64,000 nucleotides of DNA from Arthrobacter sp. Alg241-R88 (GTDB taxonomy: Bacteria; Actinomycetota; Actinomycetes; Actinomycetales; Micrococcaceae): assembly GCF_900537115.1 (NCBI RefSeq), contig NZ_UNRG01000001.1:745121-809120 (forward strand). The letters are read 5' to 3'. The notes below the pieces were generated by a model, which saw only the letters and a program-made list of their open reading frames with translations, did not search any database and was not told the origin of the DNA. Shown here in pieces: positions 40,993-50,720 of the stretch; the first letter of the stretch is position 1; every line of letters starts with the position of its first letter. The translations under genes were made by a program, and so were the position numbers.

Positions 40993-41738
40993 GCACTTTC
41001 GAGTTGTGGGGAAGTTGTTTGGATCTGCGAGCGTCGCCGTGTCAGGGCGAAGAGCAGGGCAAACACCGACCGGCCTAGGTAGATGGCAGATTTCAGCGGG
41101 TTGTGGCTGGGCGTTCCGCCTTGGCGTGCCCGCATCTCCACGGGAACCTGGGTGATCACGCAGCCGGACCTGATGGCCACAACCAGCGAATCGATGGTGT
41201 CGCCCAGGTACTCAGCGGGGTAGTGGTCGATAAACTGATCGATGCCACGCCGGTTGGCTGCCTTGAAGCCAGAGGTGACGTCCGTCAGGCGGGTATGGGC
41301 CAGGCCGGAGATGACCTTGGCGAGCAGGACCATGGCCCAACGCCGTGGTCCCGTGACCTTGTAGGTGCCGCGGTCCGCGAAGCGGGCGCCGATGGCAATG
41401 TCCGCCTCCGCCAAGGCAGCCAGCACCCGGGAAATTTCCTTGGGATCATGCTGGCCGTCCGCGTCCACCTGGATGACGGCGTCGTATCCGTTCCGCTTTG
41501 CGTACTTGAAGCCGGCACGCATGGCCCCGCCTACGCCAAGGTTGAAGGGGAGGTCAAGGACTACGGCTCCTGCCTCTCGGGCTACGGCAGCCGTGCTGTC
41601 CTGGGAACCGTCATTCACAACCAGAACGTCATATGTCTCACGCAACGCCAGCACTTCGCGGACTGTATTGCCAACGGACTCCGCTTCGTTCCACGCCGGC
41701 ATAATGACGAGGGCGCGGGTGTAGGGGGGGATTGACAT
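40989..41738 (-). CDS. GT2 glycosyltransferase, polyprenyl-phosphate sugar synthase-like
   Basis: 249-residue DPM1/DPG-like GT2. LVIMPAWNEAESVGNTVREVL opens the GT-A fold, followed by VVNDGSQDST, GVGGAMRAGFKYA and the metal-binding VDADGQHDP. Members transfer a sugar to undecaprenyl phosphate to feed GT-C enzymes, which fits the two GT-C-like proteins in this locus. The start is ATG 41738; the open frame upstream to 41969 is not coding. It is coupled by ATGA to DUF2304 and lies 5 bp after the next GT2. Confidence 0.9.
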   Translation of the reverse strand: MSIPPYTRALVIMPAWNEAESVGNTVREVLALRETYDVLVVNDGSQDSTAAVAREAGAVVLDLPFNLGVGGAMRAGFKYAKRNGYDAVIQVDADGQHDPKEISRVLAALAEADIAIGARFADRGTYKVTGPRRWAMVLLAKVISGLAHTRLTDVTSGFKAANRRGIDQFIDHYPAEYLGDTIDSLVVAIRSGCVITQVPVEMRARQGGTPSHNPLKSAIYLGRSVFALLFALTRRRSQIQTTSPQLESA

Positions 41739-41743
41739 AGCTA

Positions 41744-42817
41744 CTAATCTATACCAGAACCGCTGGCGGGGGTGGCGGGTGGCGCGGCTGCGGGCATCTC
41801 CGACGAGGCCGTTTGGGGCTTTCCCACGCCATATGCGGCGCGGATGTGACGGAGGTAGAGATAGGCGTACAGGGAAGGCGTCAGCTTGAGCAACACGGCG
41901 CCGGCGCCGATGACTTTGTGTACAGCGAGGGTCCGGTAAAGCATCCGCCAGCCAAGGTCTTTGCGGCACTCGGACACCGTGGCGGCAGCGGCGGGTGAGC
42001 CGGTGCCCCGGGCGATTGCGCTTTGGGCCACCAGCAGGATTACCAGCGAGCGCATGCAGTCATAGGCGGCGCCGTACTTGCCCTCCTTGAACCGCTGGTC
42101 CAGGTGTTCGTTCAGGTGGTTCATGGCCACCGTGGTGTCCGCTACCGTGGGAACCCTGCCCCAGGTAAGGGAAGCATCCATGATGTAGTACCGGTAAACC
42201 GGCGTATCGATGGATCGAACCCTGCGGGACAGCGAGTGCAGAATGACGTTGACAGCCATGTCCTCGAACCGCGCGGCACCTTCGGCGAACCGGACCTTGC
42301 TGAACAGTTCCCGCCGATACAGCTTGTCCCACGGGAACGGAGTGAGCTGGTCGCACATGGCCAACCGGCAGGCTTCTGCGCCGTCGAATTCGCCGAGCGC
42401 GCGCGAGCCATTGCGCATTTCCGTGCCGTCGGGCTGGACCACGATCCGGCCGCCGACCACAAGGTCCACATCGGGTGCGGTGGCTGCGTGCATGGTTTCG
42501 AGGAATGCGGGCAGGTACTGGTCATCGCTGTCAATGAAGCTGATCCAGGATCCCCGGGCCGCATCCAGGCCAGCGTTCCGCGCGGCCGACACTCCCGCAT
42601 TGGAGGGCAAAGCGATAACTGTCAGATTTCCGAACTCCTCCTCGAGCCTCCTAGCCAGATCCAGCGTTCCGTCTGTGGAGTGGTCGTCCACTATGACCAG
42701 TTCGAAGTCTGGGTCCGTCTGGGCCATGACACTGCGCACCGCCCGTTCCAGGAAGCCGGCGGCGTTGTATGCGGGCAGAATCACCGTGGTCCGCGGACTG
42801 TCGGAATTGTTCGTCAC
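41744..42817 (-). CDS. Glycosyltransferase family 2
   Basis: 357-residue GT2. The GT-A core starts TTVILPAYNAAGFLERAVRSV, with VDDHSTDGTLDLA and the DxD motif SFIDSDDQYLP (near 105). The C-terminal ~130 residues are helical (TLAVHKVIGAGAVLLKL) and may touch the membrane. GTG 42817 was chosen because GAAGGAAGACCT precedes it and homology begins there; the frame is open to 43018. The acceptor and donor are unknown. It follows the flippase gene by 46 bp. Confidence 0.86.
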   Translation of the reverse strand: MTNNSDSPRTTVILPAYNAAGFLERAVRSVMAQTDPDFELVIVDDHSTDGTLDLARRLEEEFGNLTVIALPSNAGVSAARNAGLDAARGSWISFIDSDDQYLPAFLETMHAATAPDVDLVVGGRIVVQPDGTEMRNGSRALGEFDGAEACRLAMCDQLTPFPWDKLYRRELFSKVRFAEGAARFEDMAVNVILHSLSRRVRSIDTPVYRYYIMDASLTWGRVPTVADTTVAMNHLNEHLDQRFKEGKYGAAYDCMRSLVILLVAQSAIARGTGSPAAAATVSECRKDLGWRMLYRTLAVHKVIGAGAVLLKLTPSLYAYLYLRHIRAAYGVGKPQTASSEMPAAAPPATPASGSGID

Positions 42818-42863
42818 AGGTCTTCCTTCGTTGGTGGGGTCGGCGGGGGAGAGTGGCGTCAGA

Positions 42864-44180
42864 TCAGGTGGTCGCAGCAGCGGCTGATCTGCCGAGACGC
42901 ACGATCGAAGCAACGTGGATAGCCGCGCCTGCGACGGGTCCTGCCGCAAGGGCCACAGCTGTCCGGATGGGCAGCGGCAGCGGCAACAGGAGGCAGAGCA
43001 CGCTGACCACCGTGCCACTGACCCAGCCTGCGGAATAGCCGCGGTGCATGCCCACCGCCAGGGCTGCTGTCCCGGTAAGCGTCAGGACAGCCATGAGCGC
43101 GGCGTCGAATGTCAGCGCGGCCAAGAGCCAGGCCGGTACATCGTATTTGCCGGGGAACAGCAGTTCCATGAGCCAGGGACCCAGCAGAGCAGCTGCGATC
43201 CCGCCTGCGACACCCACCGCGAGGAAGAGGGCCGCGGGTTTGATCAGCGCGTGGACGCCGCGATCGCGCTGGTTCACGAACGCGGCGATGGCCACACCCT
43301 GAAACGCCTGGAGCGGAACCATGATGGGTGCCCTCGTGAGTTGGATGGCGAGGAGGAGCCCGCCGGCCGCGGCCAGTTCCTGCGCGCTGCTGGTGAAACT
43401 CAGAATCACAGGGAAGCCTACGATGAGGGCAGCGGTGGCGCTTGAGGAGAGCATGGCGTGGCCGGTCTGCTTCATGTACGCCGTGCGGGGCACATCGGCG
43501 CGGGCAATTGCGGCGCGGCGTGCAGCTGGTGAAATTAGGAGGAAAACCAGCCAAAGGATCGCAGCCAGTGCGCAGGCGAGTTCGAGACCCAGGAGTCCGA
43601 CGCCGAGCAGCGCCACGGCGCCTACGGTCGCCAGGCGGAACGTTGCCTCAGCGCTCATTAATTTGGAGTACAGATTCCAATCCTGGGTTCCTGCTGAGGC
43701 GCCTGCCAGGGCGGAATGGCCGGAATAGGCGATTGCGGCGGCAGCCAGGGTGGGCAAAAGCCAGGGGGTGTTAGTGCCGAGGACGGACGGCGCCCACAGC
43801 CATGAGGATGCCAGGACAAGGACGGCCAGGATTGCTCCCACCAGAACGCCGTTCGCCAATACCGAGGGGTGCTGTTGTGCGGCGCCGGGGGCTCCGCCCA
43901 GGGTTTCCGCCGACCGAACAGCGCGGGTGGTCTCGCTCTGGATGCCGGACAGCACGCCGAAGATGCCAAACAGAGCGCCCCAAAACACGCTGAACTGTGC
44001 ATATTCTTCGGAGCGAAGGTGGTTTCCGGCAATCACGAGGATGATGAAACCTGCAGCCGCGGAGGCGATGGAGGCAGCGCCGACGCCTGACGCACTTCTG
44101 GAGCTGATTGTCCGGTCGCTTGCAGCGTCGGACTCCTCCTCTGGCTGCGCAGAGGCGGGCTTTTTCCAAGGCAAATTCAT
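42864..44180 (-). CDS. Polysaccharide/lipid-glycan flippase-like membrane protein
   Basis: 438 residues with about 12 hydrophobic segments after a ~30-residue charged cytoplasmic N-terminus. It resembles the MOP/oligosaccharide-flippase superfamily (Wzx-like): ASIASAAAGFIILVIAGNHL, EYAQFSVFWGALFGIFG. It is the first gene of the minus-strand operon with three GT2 genes. The locus therefore holds both an ABC exporter (wzm/wzt) and a flippase, which suggests two lipid-linked products or steps. The assignment is by topology and context. Confidence 0.75.
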   Translation of the reverse strand: MNLPWKKPASAQPEEESDAASDRTISSRSASGVGAASIASAAAGFIILVIAGNHLRSEEYAQFSVFWGALFGIFGVLSGIQSETTRAVRSAETLGGAPGAAQQHPSVLANGVLVGAILAVLVLASSWLWAPSVLGTNTPWLLPTLAAAAIAYSGHSALAGASAGTQDWNLYSKLMSAEATFRLATVGAVALLGVGLLGLELACALAAILWLVFLLISPAARRAAIARADVPRTAYMKQTGHAMLSSSATAALIVGFPVILSFTSSAQELAAAGGLLLAIQLTRAPIMVPLQAFQGVAIAAFVNQRDRGVHALIKPAALFLAVGVAGGIAAALLGPWLMELLFPGKYDVPAWLLAALTFDAALMAVLTLTGTAALAVGMHRGYSAGWVSGTVVSVLCLLLPLPLPIRTAVALAAGPVAGAAIHVASIVRLGRSAAAATT

Positions 44181-44407
44181 TAAGGGCTTTCGGTGGCGGC
44201 GCGATACCTGGCTTCCCCAGGCGCCTTTCGATCTTACGGTAAGGCTCCTGCTCCGGCCTTAGCCCCCGTTCTTGCGAAGAGGTTGCAAGCGTCCACGGTC
44301 AGGTACTGCTTCGGGCCTATAGAATCACCTGCACGAGCCAGTGATATCCCTTGCCCGGCGTTGGGTTCATCTGGAAATTTTCACTTCCACCAAGTAGTCA
44401 GGTGAAC

Positions 44408-45709
44408 ATGAAGTACATTCGGGTTCCTGCTCTATCAACGGTCCTAACCGTCCTGTGCCTACTGGCCGGACTCCTGGTCGGCACTCCGGTTTGGGCAGCG
44501 TCACCGATCCAGGACAAATATCAGGCGCTGGGTGGACCGGCTGGCAATCTTGGCGCCGTCATCGGCGGAGAAAAGTGCGGGCTCGCCGGCGGAGGCTGCT
44601 ACCAAGACTACCAACGCGGCCAAATCCACTGGACGCCCGCGACTGGAGCCCGTGCCACCTGGGGTGCGGTCGGCGCGCTCTGGCAGCAGCAGGGGTGGGA
44701 GCAAGGCCGGCTTGGGTACGCGGTTACGGATGAAGTCTGCGGGCTTGTCGGGTCGGGCTGCTATCAGAGTTTTCAGGGCGGGCAAATTTATTGGTCGCCT
44801 GCCAGCGGTGCACAGCAGACGCTTTGGGGAGCCATCAGAAACAGATGGGCGGCCGGAGGCTTCGAATCCGGTCCGCTGGGCTATCCGGTGGCTGCCGAAG
44901 GATGCGGTCTTAGGGCAGGTGGCTGCTATCAGGCCTTCCAGGGAGGACAGGTCCATTGGGCGCCGGGCATCGGCGCCTATGCCACCGGAGGTTCCATTGA
45001 TTACGTCTGGGGAACCCTCGGATGGGAGAACGGGCGTTTGGGCTACCCCTTGACCGAGGAGGTCTGCGGTGCTGCGGGCTGCACCCAGAATTTCCAGGGC
45101 GGCACCTTGACCTGGCACCCATCCACAGGCGTTACCGTCACGTACTACCAGCCGGGGGAGTACCAGCGGGTCATCAATAAGCGCAATCCACTCTCGCCCA
45201 TTGACTATGCGCCTTCCGACATGGTCAATGTCGGCGGGCACCCCTTGCGTTATCAGGCAGCCCTGGGCTTCTGGCAGTTTGCCGATGCTGCAAATGCCTC
45301 AGGCGTGCCGATGACCGTTATCAGCGGTTTCCGGAGCTACGCCACCCAGGCGACGCTCTACAACAGCTACGTGGCTATGTACGGGCAGGAACGCGCTGAC
45401 ACGATCTCGGCTCGCCCCGGTTTTTCCGAGCACCAAAGCGGGCTGGCCGTCGATATCGGGAACCCTGGTGGAGCCTGCGGGCTCCAGGACTGTTTTGCCC
45501 AAACGGCCGCCGGGAAATTCGCGGCAAATCGTGCCCATGAGTTCGGCTTCATCATCCGGTACCCCGCAGGAATCAGCTACTGGACAGGGTATGCCTACGA
45601 ACCATGGCACCTAAGGTACGTCGGCAAGGACATCGCCATGGATATGCACCGCCGTGGCATCGCCACCCTTGAGCAGTACTACGGATACCCGCCGGCGCCC
45701 AGTTATTGA
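44408..45709 (+). CDS. Secreted LGFP-repeat protein with VanY-type D,D-carboxypeptidase domain
   Basis: 433 residues. A Sec signal peptide (cleavage likely after VWA, near 29) is followed by four LGFP repeats of ~53 residues (about 30-245) of the pattern GxLGYPVTxExCGL...GCYQxFQGGQIxWSP; each has a paired cysteine loop such as CGLAGGGC. The C-terminal M15B/VanY domain has SGFRSYATQ (about 305), zinc-ligand motif HQSGLAVDIG (about 342) and EPWHLRYVG (about 398), which fits a D-Ala-D-Ala carboxypeptidase on peptidoglycan. ATG 44408 with AGGTGA before it was chosen over 44351. It is divergent from the flippase operon and upstream of rmlB. Confidence 0.9.
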   Translation: MKYIRVPALSTVLTVLCLLAGLLVGTPVWAASPIQDKYQALGGPAGNLGAVIGGEKCGLAGGGCYQDYQRGQIHWTPATGARATWGAVGALWQQQGWEQGRLGYAVTDEVCGLVGSGCYQSFQGGQIYWSPASGAQQTLWGAIRNRWAAGGFESGPLGYPVAAEGCGLRAGGCYQAFQGGQVHWAPGIGAYATGGSIDYVWGTLGWENGRLGYPLTEEVCGAAGCTQNFQGGTLTWHPSTGVTVTYYQPGEYQRVINKRNPLSPIDYAPSDMVNVGGHPLRYQAALGFWQFADAANASGVPMTVISGFRSYATQATLYNSYVAMYGQERADTISARPGFSEHQSGLAVDIGNPGGACGLQDCFAQTAAGKFAANRAHEFGFIIRYPAGISYWTGYAYEPWHLRYVGKDIAMDMHRRGIATLEQYYGYPPAPSY

Positions 45710-45771
45710 GCCAAGGCCGATAGGGCCTGGATGCCCGGATGGATGACAAGGGACCAACAGCAAGCCGGTAA

Positions 45772-46779
<1,008 letters not shown>

Positions 46780-46782
46780 ACG

Positions 46783-48213
46783 ATGTCGATCGAGTTCTCG
46801 AAAAAGCTGACCGCACACGAGACGCCGATCCCCGGCGTCGTCCTGTATGACCTTCCGGTCCACGGCGACAATCGTGGGTGGTTCAAGGAAAACTGGCAGC
46901 GGGAAAAAATGGTGGCCCTCGGGTTGCCGGACTTCCGTCCAGTCCAGAACAACATCTCTTTCAACGAGAAGGCCGGCACCACCCGCGGTATCCACGCCGA
47001 GCCGTGGGACAAGTTCATCTCGGTGGCCACGGGACGCATTTTTGGCGCTTGGGTTGACCTGCGTGAAGGCCCGTCCTTTGGCGCAGTATTTACCACGGAG
47101 ATGGACGCAAGCCAGGCAATCTTCATCCCGCGCGGCGTCGGCAACGCTTTCCAGACCCTGGAAGACAATACGGCCTACACCTACCTGGTCAACGACCACT
47201 GGTCTGCGGACGCCCAGGGCCAGTACACGTTCCTGAACCTCGCGGATGAGACGGCGGCCATCCAGTGGCCCATCGCCTTGGAGCGGGCCGAACTTTCCGA
47301 CAAGGACAAAGCGCACCCACGCTTGGCGGACGTAGTCCCCATGCCCGGGAAGAAGATCCTGGTGGTAGGCGCCGATGGACAGCTCGGCAAGGCATTGCAG
47401 GAGCTTTACGACGGTGACGAGTCCGTAGAATTTGCCGGCCGCCGCGAGTTTGATCTCGCCAGCGAGGACGCCTACACGAGCCGGAACTGGAAGAACTACT
47501 CCACGATCATCAACGCTGCCGCCTATACAGCAGTTGACACCGCCGAGACCGCAGAAGGCCGCGCGGCGGCCTGGACCGTAAATGTTGCGGCGGTGTCATA
47601 CTTGGCGAAGACCGCCGCTGCCCATGACCTTACGCTGGTACACATTTCTTCCGACTATGTGTTCGACGGCGGCCGCAATGTTCACGACGAAAGCGAGCCC
47701 TTCACTCCGTTAGGTGTATACGGACAGACGAAGGCCGCCGGAGACGCTATTGTCAGCGTGGTGCCACGGCATTACATCGTGCGGACCAGTTGGGTAATCG
47801 GCGACGGTAACAACTTCGTACGGACCATGGCGAACCTGGCCTTGCGCGGCGTCAAACCATCCGTTGTCAATGATCAAACCGGCCGATTGAGTTTCACTGA
47901 AGACATAGCTTCGGGAATTCGCCACCTCCTCGAAACCGGCGCTGCTTACGGAACCTACAACTTGACTAACGACGGTGTGCCGCAGACTTGGGCTGACATC
48001 GCCGCTGAGGTCTATGAGCTGGTCGGCGTCGGCGGGCAAGCCGTAACGGGAGTCAGCACAGCCGAGTATTTCAAAGATAAATCGGCTGCTCCGAGACCTC
48101 TTAACAGCACACTTGACCTCAGCAAACTGGCTTCGCAGGGCTTCTCACCGCGGGATGCGAAGAAAGCTTTGGAAGAATACCTTCATGGGCTGGGACTTCC
48201 TGGCGAACGATAG
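46783..48213 (+). CDS. rmlCD: RmlC-RmlD fusion: dTDP-4-keto-6-deoxyglucose 3,5-epimerase / dTDP-4-dehydrorhamnose reductase
   Basis: 476 residues that join the last two steps of dTDP-L-rhamnose synthesis in one chain. Residues ~1-180 are the RmlC cupin (VHGDNRGWFKE, the active-site RGIHAEPWDKF, FIPRGVGNAFQTLED). A linker (ADVVPMPGK) leads to the RmlD reductase (about 188-476) with Rossmann motif KILVVGADGQLGKAL, VHISSDYVFDGG and the YGQTKAAGD YxxxK motif. No frameshift or internal stop is seen, so the fusion is genuine; such fusions are known in actinobacteria. Confidence 0.95.
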   Translation: MSIEFSKKLTAHETPIPGVVLYDLPVHGDNRGWFKENWQREKMVALGLPDFRPVQNNISFNEKAGTTRGIHAEPWDKFISVATGRIFGAWVDLREGPSFGAVFTTEMDASQAIFIPRGVGNAFQTLEDNTAYTYLVNDHWSADAQGQYTFLNLADETAAIQWPIALERAELSDKDKAHPRLADVVPMPGKKILVVGADGQLGKALQELYDGDESVEFAGRREFDLASEDAYTSRNWKNYSTIINAAAYTAVDTAETAEGRAAAWTVNVAAVSYLAKTAAAHDLTLVHISSDYVFDGGRNVHDESEPFTPLGVYGQTKAAGDAIVSVVPRHYIVRTSWVIGDGNNFVRTMANLALRGVKPSVVNDQTGRLSFTEDIASGIRHLLETGAAYGTYNLTNDGVPQTWADIAAEVYELVGVGGQAVTGVSTAEYFKDKSAAPRPLNSTLDLSKLASQGFSPRDAKKALEEYLHGLGLPGER

Positions 48214-48731
48214 CTTGCCCAAGGACCAGCGGTTCCGCGCTTACCACTGCCCCCTCGTACGCACCACGTGCGCTCCGGAAAGCCGTTTTGGCTAGCCCTG
48301 TGCGAGGCCAGGCACCCTACGGTGCAGGTGTTAATTTCAACGCACGCTTCTAGGTGGCGTGCTGGACCCACCGGGATCCTGATCAGTGGGTCGGCGGCGG
48401 GAGGCGGCGCCCTCGGCTGCGACAGGGGACGAGTCCGTGCGGGGACCGACGCTCACTGCCCGGTGGCCTTTTTAGCATCGTCATTCGGCAGGAATTGAGA
48501 ACGCAGGTGGCCGGCAGCGGCAGGGCGCACATTCGGTCCTGATTGGCTGTCCTGTTAAGGGTTTTCTTCGCGTCAGCGCCGGCACGGCCATATCGACTAA
48601 GTCCCTGGCTCGAGCACAACCTCCGGTCCTAACTAACCCAAGGGTTTCCTCAAGCTCATCCCCGGATACTTGGCGGCACGGGAAGCCGCGGGTGGAAGCG
48701 CTCCCGATTGCGTATTAGGAGATGGTTTCAG
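48214..48731. other. 518-bp intergenic region with hairpins, no gene
   Basis: No convincing coding frame. Two hairpins lie near the rmlCD end: GCACC-ctac-GGTGC (48312-48325) and GACCCAC ... GTGGGTC (48365-48392); the first may be the operon terminator. The rest should hold the promoter and leader of the LGFP gene at 48732; I could not fix a -10/-35 pair, and it does not show the conserved core of the actinobacterial c-di-AMP riboswitch. Confidence 0.5.
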
Positions 48732-50360
48732 ATGTATCCGACTAAATTGAGCAGTGCGTCCCATCACGGAGGTCATGGGCACTGGCTTCCCCGGCGATGG
48801 CTGGGCAAAACGGCTGCCGGGATGGCGGCGGGGGCAATGCTGGTCGCCACCGTGGCAGTTCCCGCCGAAGCCGCACTGAGTGACACGGGGCCAATTGACC
48901 CGAGCCATGGCTTTCCGGCTTGGTATTCCGATGCAGGCAACGTTGCAGCGGGGCTGGGTCCGCTGCAACTCGAGCTGTGCCTGGACGGGCCGCTGTGCCT
49001 GGCGACTGATTTTCGCCCCGACCCAGACCAACCGTTGTCCTACCCCGACAACTTCCCGGATGAGGCGTTTTGGTGGGCAGGAGAGGCGTCCATCGAGTCT
49101 GGGAATACAAGTGCCTTGCTGGTGATGGCGCAAGAAGCTGCTTTTGCAAACGAAGCAGTTGTCGCGGGTGACCAAGTGGCCTTTAGCCGAATCCGTATTC
49201 GCATCGACGGCCTAACTGCGAATTCGAGTTACACGATCACGCACCCATACGGAACCGTCACCCTGTCCGCGGACTCCACCGGCACCATCAACTACACCCT
49301 TGATCAAGGCTGCTTTGATACCCCGTGTGGTCAACAAGGATTTGCGCGGGCAGCAAACGGCACCGTCGGCCCGTTCCTGCGCTGGACCTCGGGAGCACCG
49401 GAGGGCTATGTCGGTGACCCTGATGTGGAGCATGCGGTGGTCGGAAGCCCTACGGGGAACAACTTCTTCCAGGTGGAAGGGCCAGGTATAGGCACTCTGC
49501 GGACAGACCGTTTCGCCATTCAGGGCAAAATCGACGCCGGCCAAGAGCCCCTTGCTGTCCAAGGTTCCATCGCGGCCAAACACGCCACCGTAGCCTCCCT
49601 GGTTGGCAACCCGATAGCGGATGAAATCACAGCCCAACGGTTTGGTGGTGGTTACCAAAAGTTTGAACGTGGAACCATCGCCTACCTTCCTGGTTTGGAA
49701 GCTTTTGCCGTCGTCGGTGGAATCAACACGGTCTGGAACAGCGTCGGTGCCCAGAACAGTGACCTCGGCTACCCGACGTCGGACGAGTACTCACCGATGG
49801 CCGGTGGCGTTATGCAGGACTTCCAGTTTGGCAAAATCTCCTGGAACCCCGTCACGGGATCCAGAATCACTAAGGGCGGCATCGGCGTCACCTGGGACAA
49901 GGTTGGTGGCCCGCTCAGCGGGCTCGGATACCCCACAACAGACGAATACGCCACGGCCAACGGAGGCGTCACTCAAGCCTTCCAGTTCGGGCAAATCGTC
50001 TGGTCTCCTGCCACGGGCTCCCGCTTCATCAAGGGCGGAATCGGTGCAACGTGGATCAATATCGGCGGCCCGCAGAGCCCACTTGGATACCCGACCTCTG
50101 ACGAAGTCGGCGGACTCGTACAGGGCGGTGCAAAACAGTACTTCCAGGGCGGGGAAGTTATCTGGTCTCCGGCAGCAGGTGCCCGCGTTGTTACCGGTGG
50201 CATCAGGGCCGCCTGGGTTGGCCAAGGCTCCGAAGGCGGGCGCTTGGGCTACCCGACCACCAACGAGTATGCAATCGGTGGGGGAGGCTACGCGCAGGAT
50301 TACCAAGGCGGCCGCATCACGTGGCGCCCCGGTAATCTCACGGTCGAGTGGGCGAAGTAA
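48732..50360 (+). CDS. Secreted LGFP-repeat protein with unrecognised N-terminal domain
   Basis: 542 residues. A long, twin-Arg-containing signal peptide (basic start, RRWLGKTAAGMAAGAMLV, ending near AEA, residue 48) suggests possible Tat export. A ~230-residue N-terminal domain follows (DPSHGFPAWYSDAGN, DEAFWWAGEA, FSRIRIRIDGLTANSSYTI, with disulfide-type LELCLDGPLCLA and GCFDTPCG). I have seen similar domains in other actinobacterial secreted proteins but know no function. Five LGFP repeats without cysteines make up the C-terminus (about 295-540; LGYPTSDEYSPMAGGVMQDF pattern). ATG 48732 follows AGGAG by 10 bp. Confidence 0.8.
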   Translation: MYPTKLSSASHHGGHGHWLPRRWLGKTAAGMAAGAMLVATVAVPAEAALSDTGPIDPSHGFPAWYSDAGNVAAGLGPLQLELCLDGPLCLATDFRPDPDQPLSYPDNFPDEAFWWAGEASIESGNTSALLVMAQEAAFANEAVVAGDQVAFSRIRIRIDGLTANSSYTITHPYGTVTLSADSTGTINYTLDQGCFDTPCGQQGFARAANGTVGPFLRWTSGAPEGYVGDPDVEHAVVGSPTGNNFFQVEGPGIGTLRTDRFAIQGKIDAGQEPLAVQGSIAAKHATVASLVGNPIADEITAQRFGGGYQKFERGTIAYLPGLEAFAVVGGINTVWNSVGAQNSDLGYPTSDEYSPMAGGVMQDFQFGKISWNPVTGSRITKGGIGVTWDKVGGPLSGLGYPTTDEYATANGGVTQAFQFGQIVWSPATGSRFIKGGIGATWINIGGPQSPLGYPTSDEVGGLVQGGAKQYFQGGEVIWSPAAGARVVTGGIRAAWVGQGSEGGRLGYPTTNEYAIGGGGYAQDYQGGRITWRPGNLTVEWAK

Positions 50361-50433
50361 GGCCTGCATCAAGGCTTCCTCGTAGCAATTTCGGCGGCTC
50401 CGAGGTACTGCTTACGTAAGCGAGGAGCCAAGG

Positions 50434-50468
50434 AATGCCCCGCTACCCGGAAAGGGTGGCGGGGCATT
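50434..50468. terminator. Intrinsic terminator after the LGFP gene at 48732
   Basis: AATGCCCCGCTACCC / GGGTGGCGGGGCATT arms of ~15 bp (one G-T-type mismatch) around GGAAA, ending in TTT. Lies 74 bp after the stop. Confidence 0.85.
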
Positions 50469-50720
50469 TCCACGCAATCTGTCAGCGCCGAAAGCTACTG
50501 TTGGGTCAAGAAGAGTTGCACGCTCCAGGTGTCCATCTCAAAGATGGAGGGACACCACGCAGCGTCGAGCACCAGGCACCCTGAGCCAGGATGTTGGGCC
50601 AGTAAGCTCACCCAACGGTCTTGCATAGCGGCAGACAGCAGCCAATCAGAAGTACTGTGAATCGCACTCGCGTGCCTCTTCCTTGCGACACCTCTGCGCG
50701 GACGCCCATCTTGGGCAGTG
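50469..50720. other. Intergenic between convergent LGFP genes; second hairpin
   Basis: No coding frame. A hairpin GTGTCCATCT-caa-AGATGG with bulge then ACAC (50529-50555) could act as a terminator for the minus-strand GH25 gene, though it lies ~165 bp past its stop. Nothing else is recognised. Confidence 0.4.

Noticed and set aside
48268..48498. 76-codon open frame in the gap after rmlCD
   Set aside because: No ribosome-binding site, no recognisable protein, and it spans both hairpins.
48214..48731. c-di-AMP (ydaO-type) riboswitch upstream of wall-hydrolase-like LGFP genes
   Set aside because: I looked for the conserved core before all four LGFP genes and the M23 gene and did not find it.
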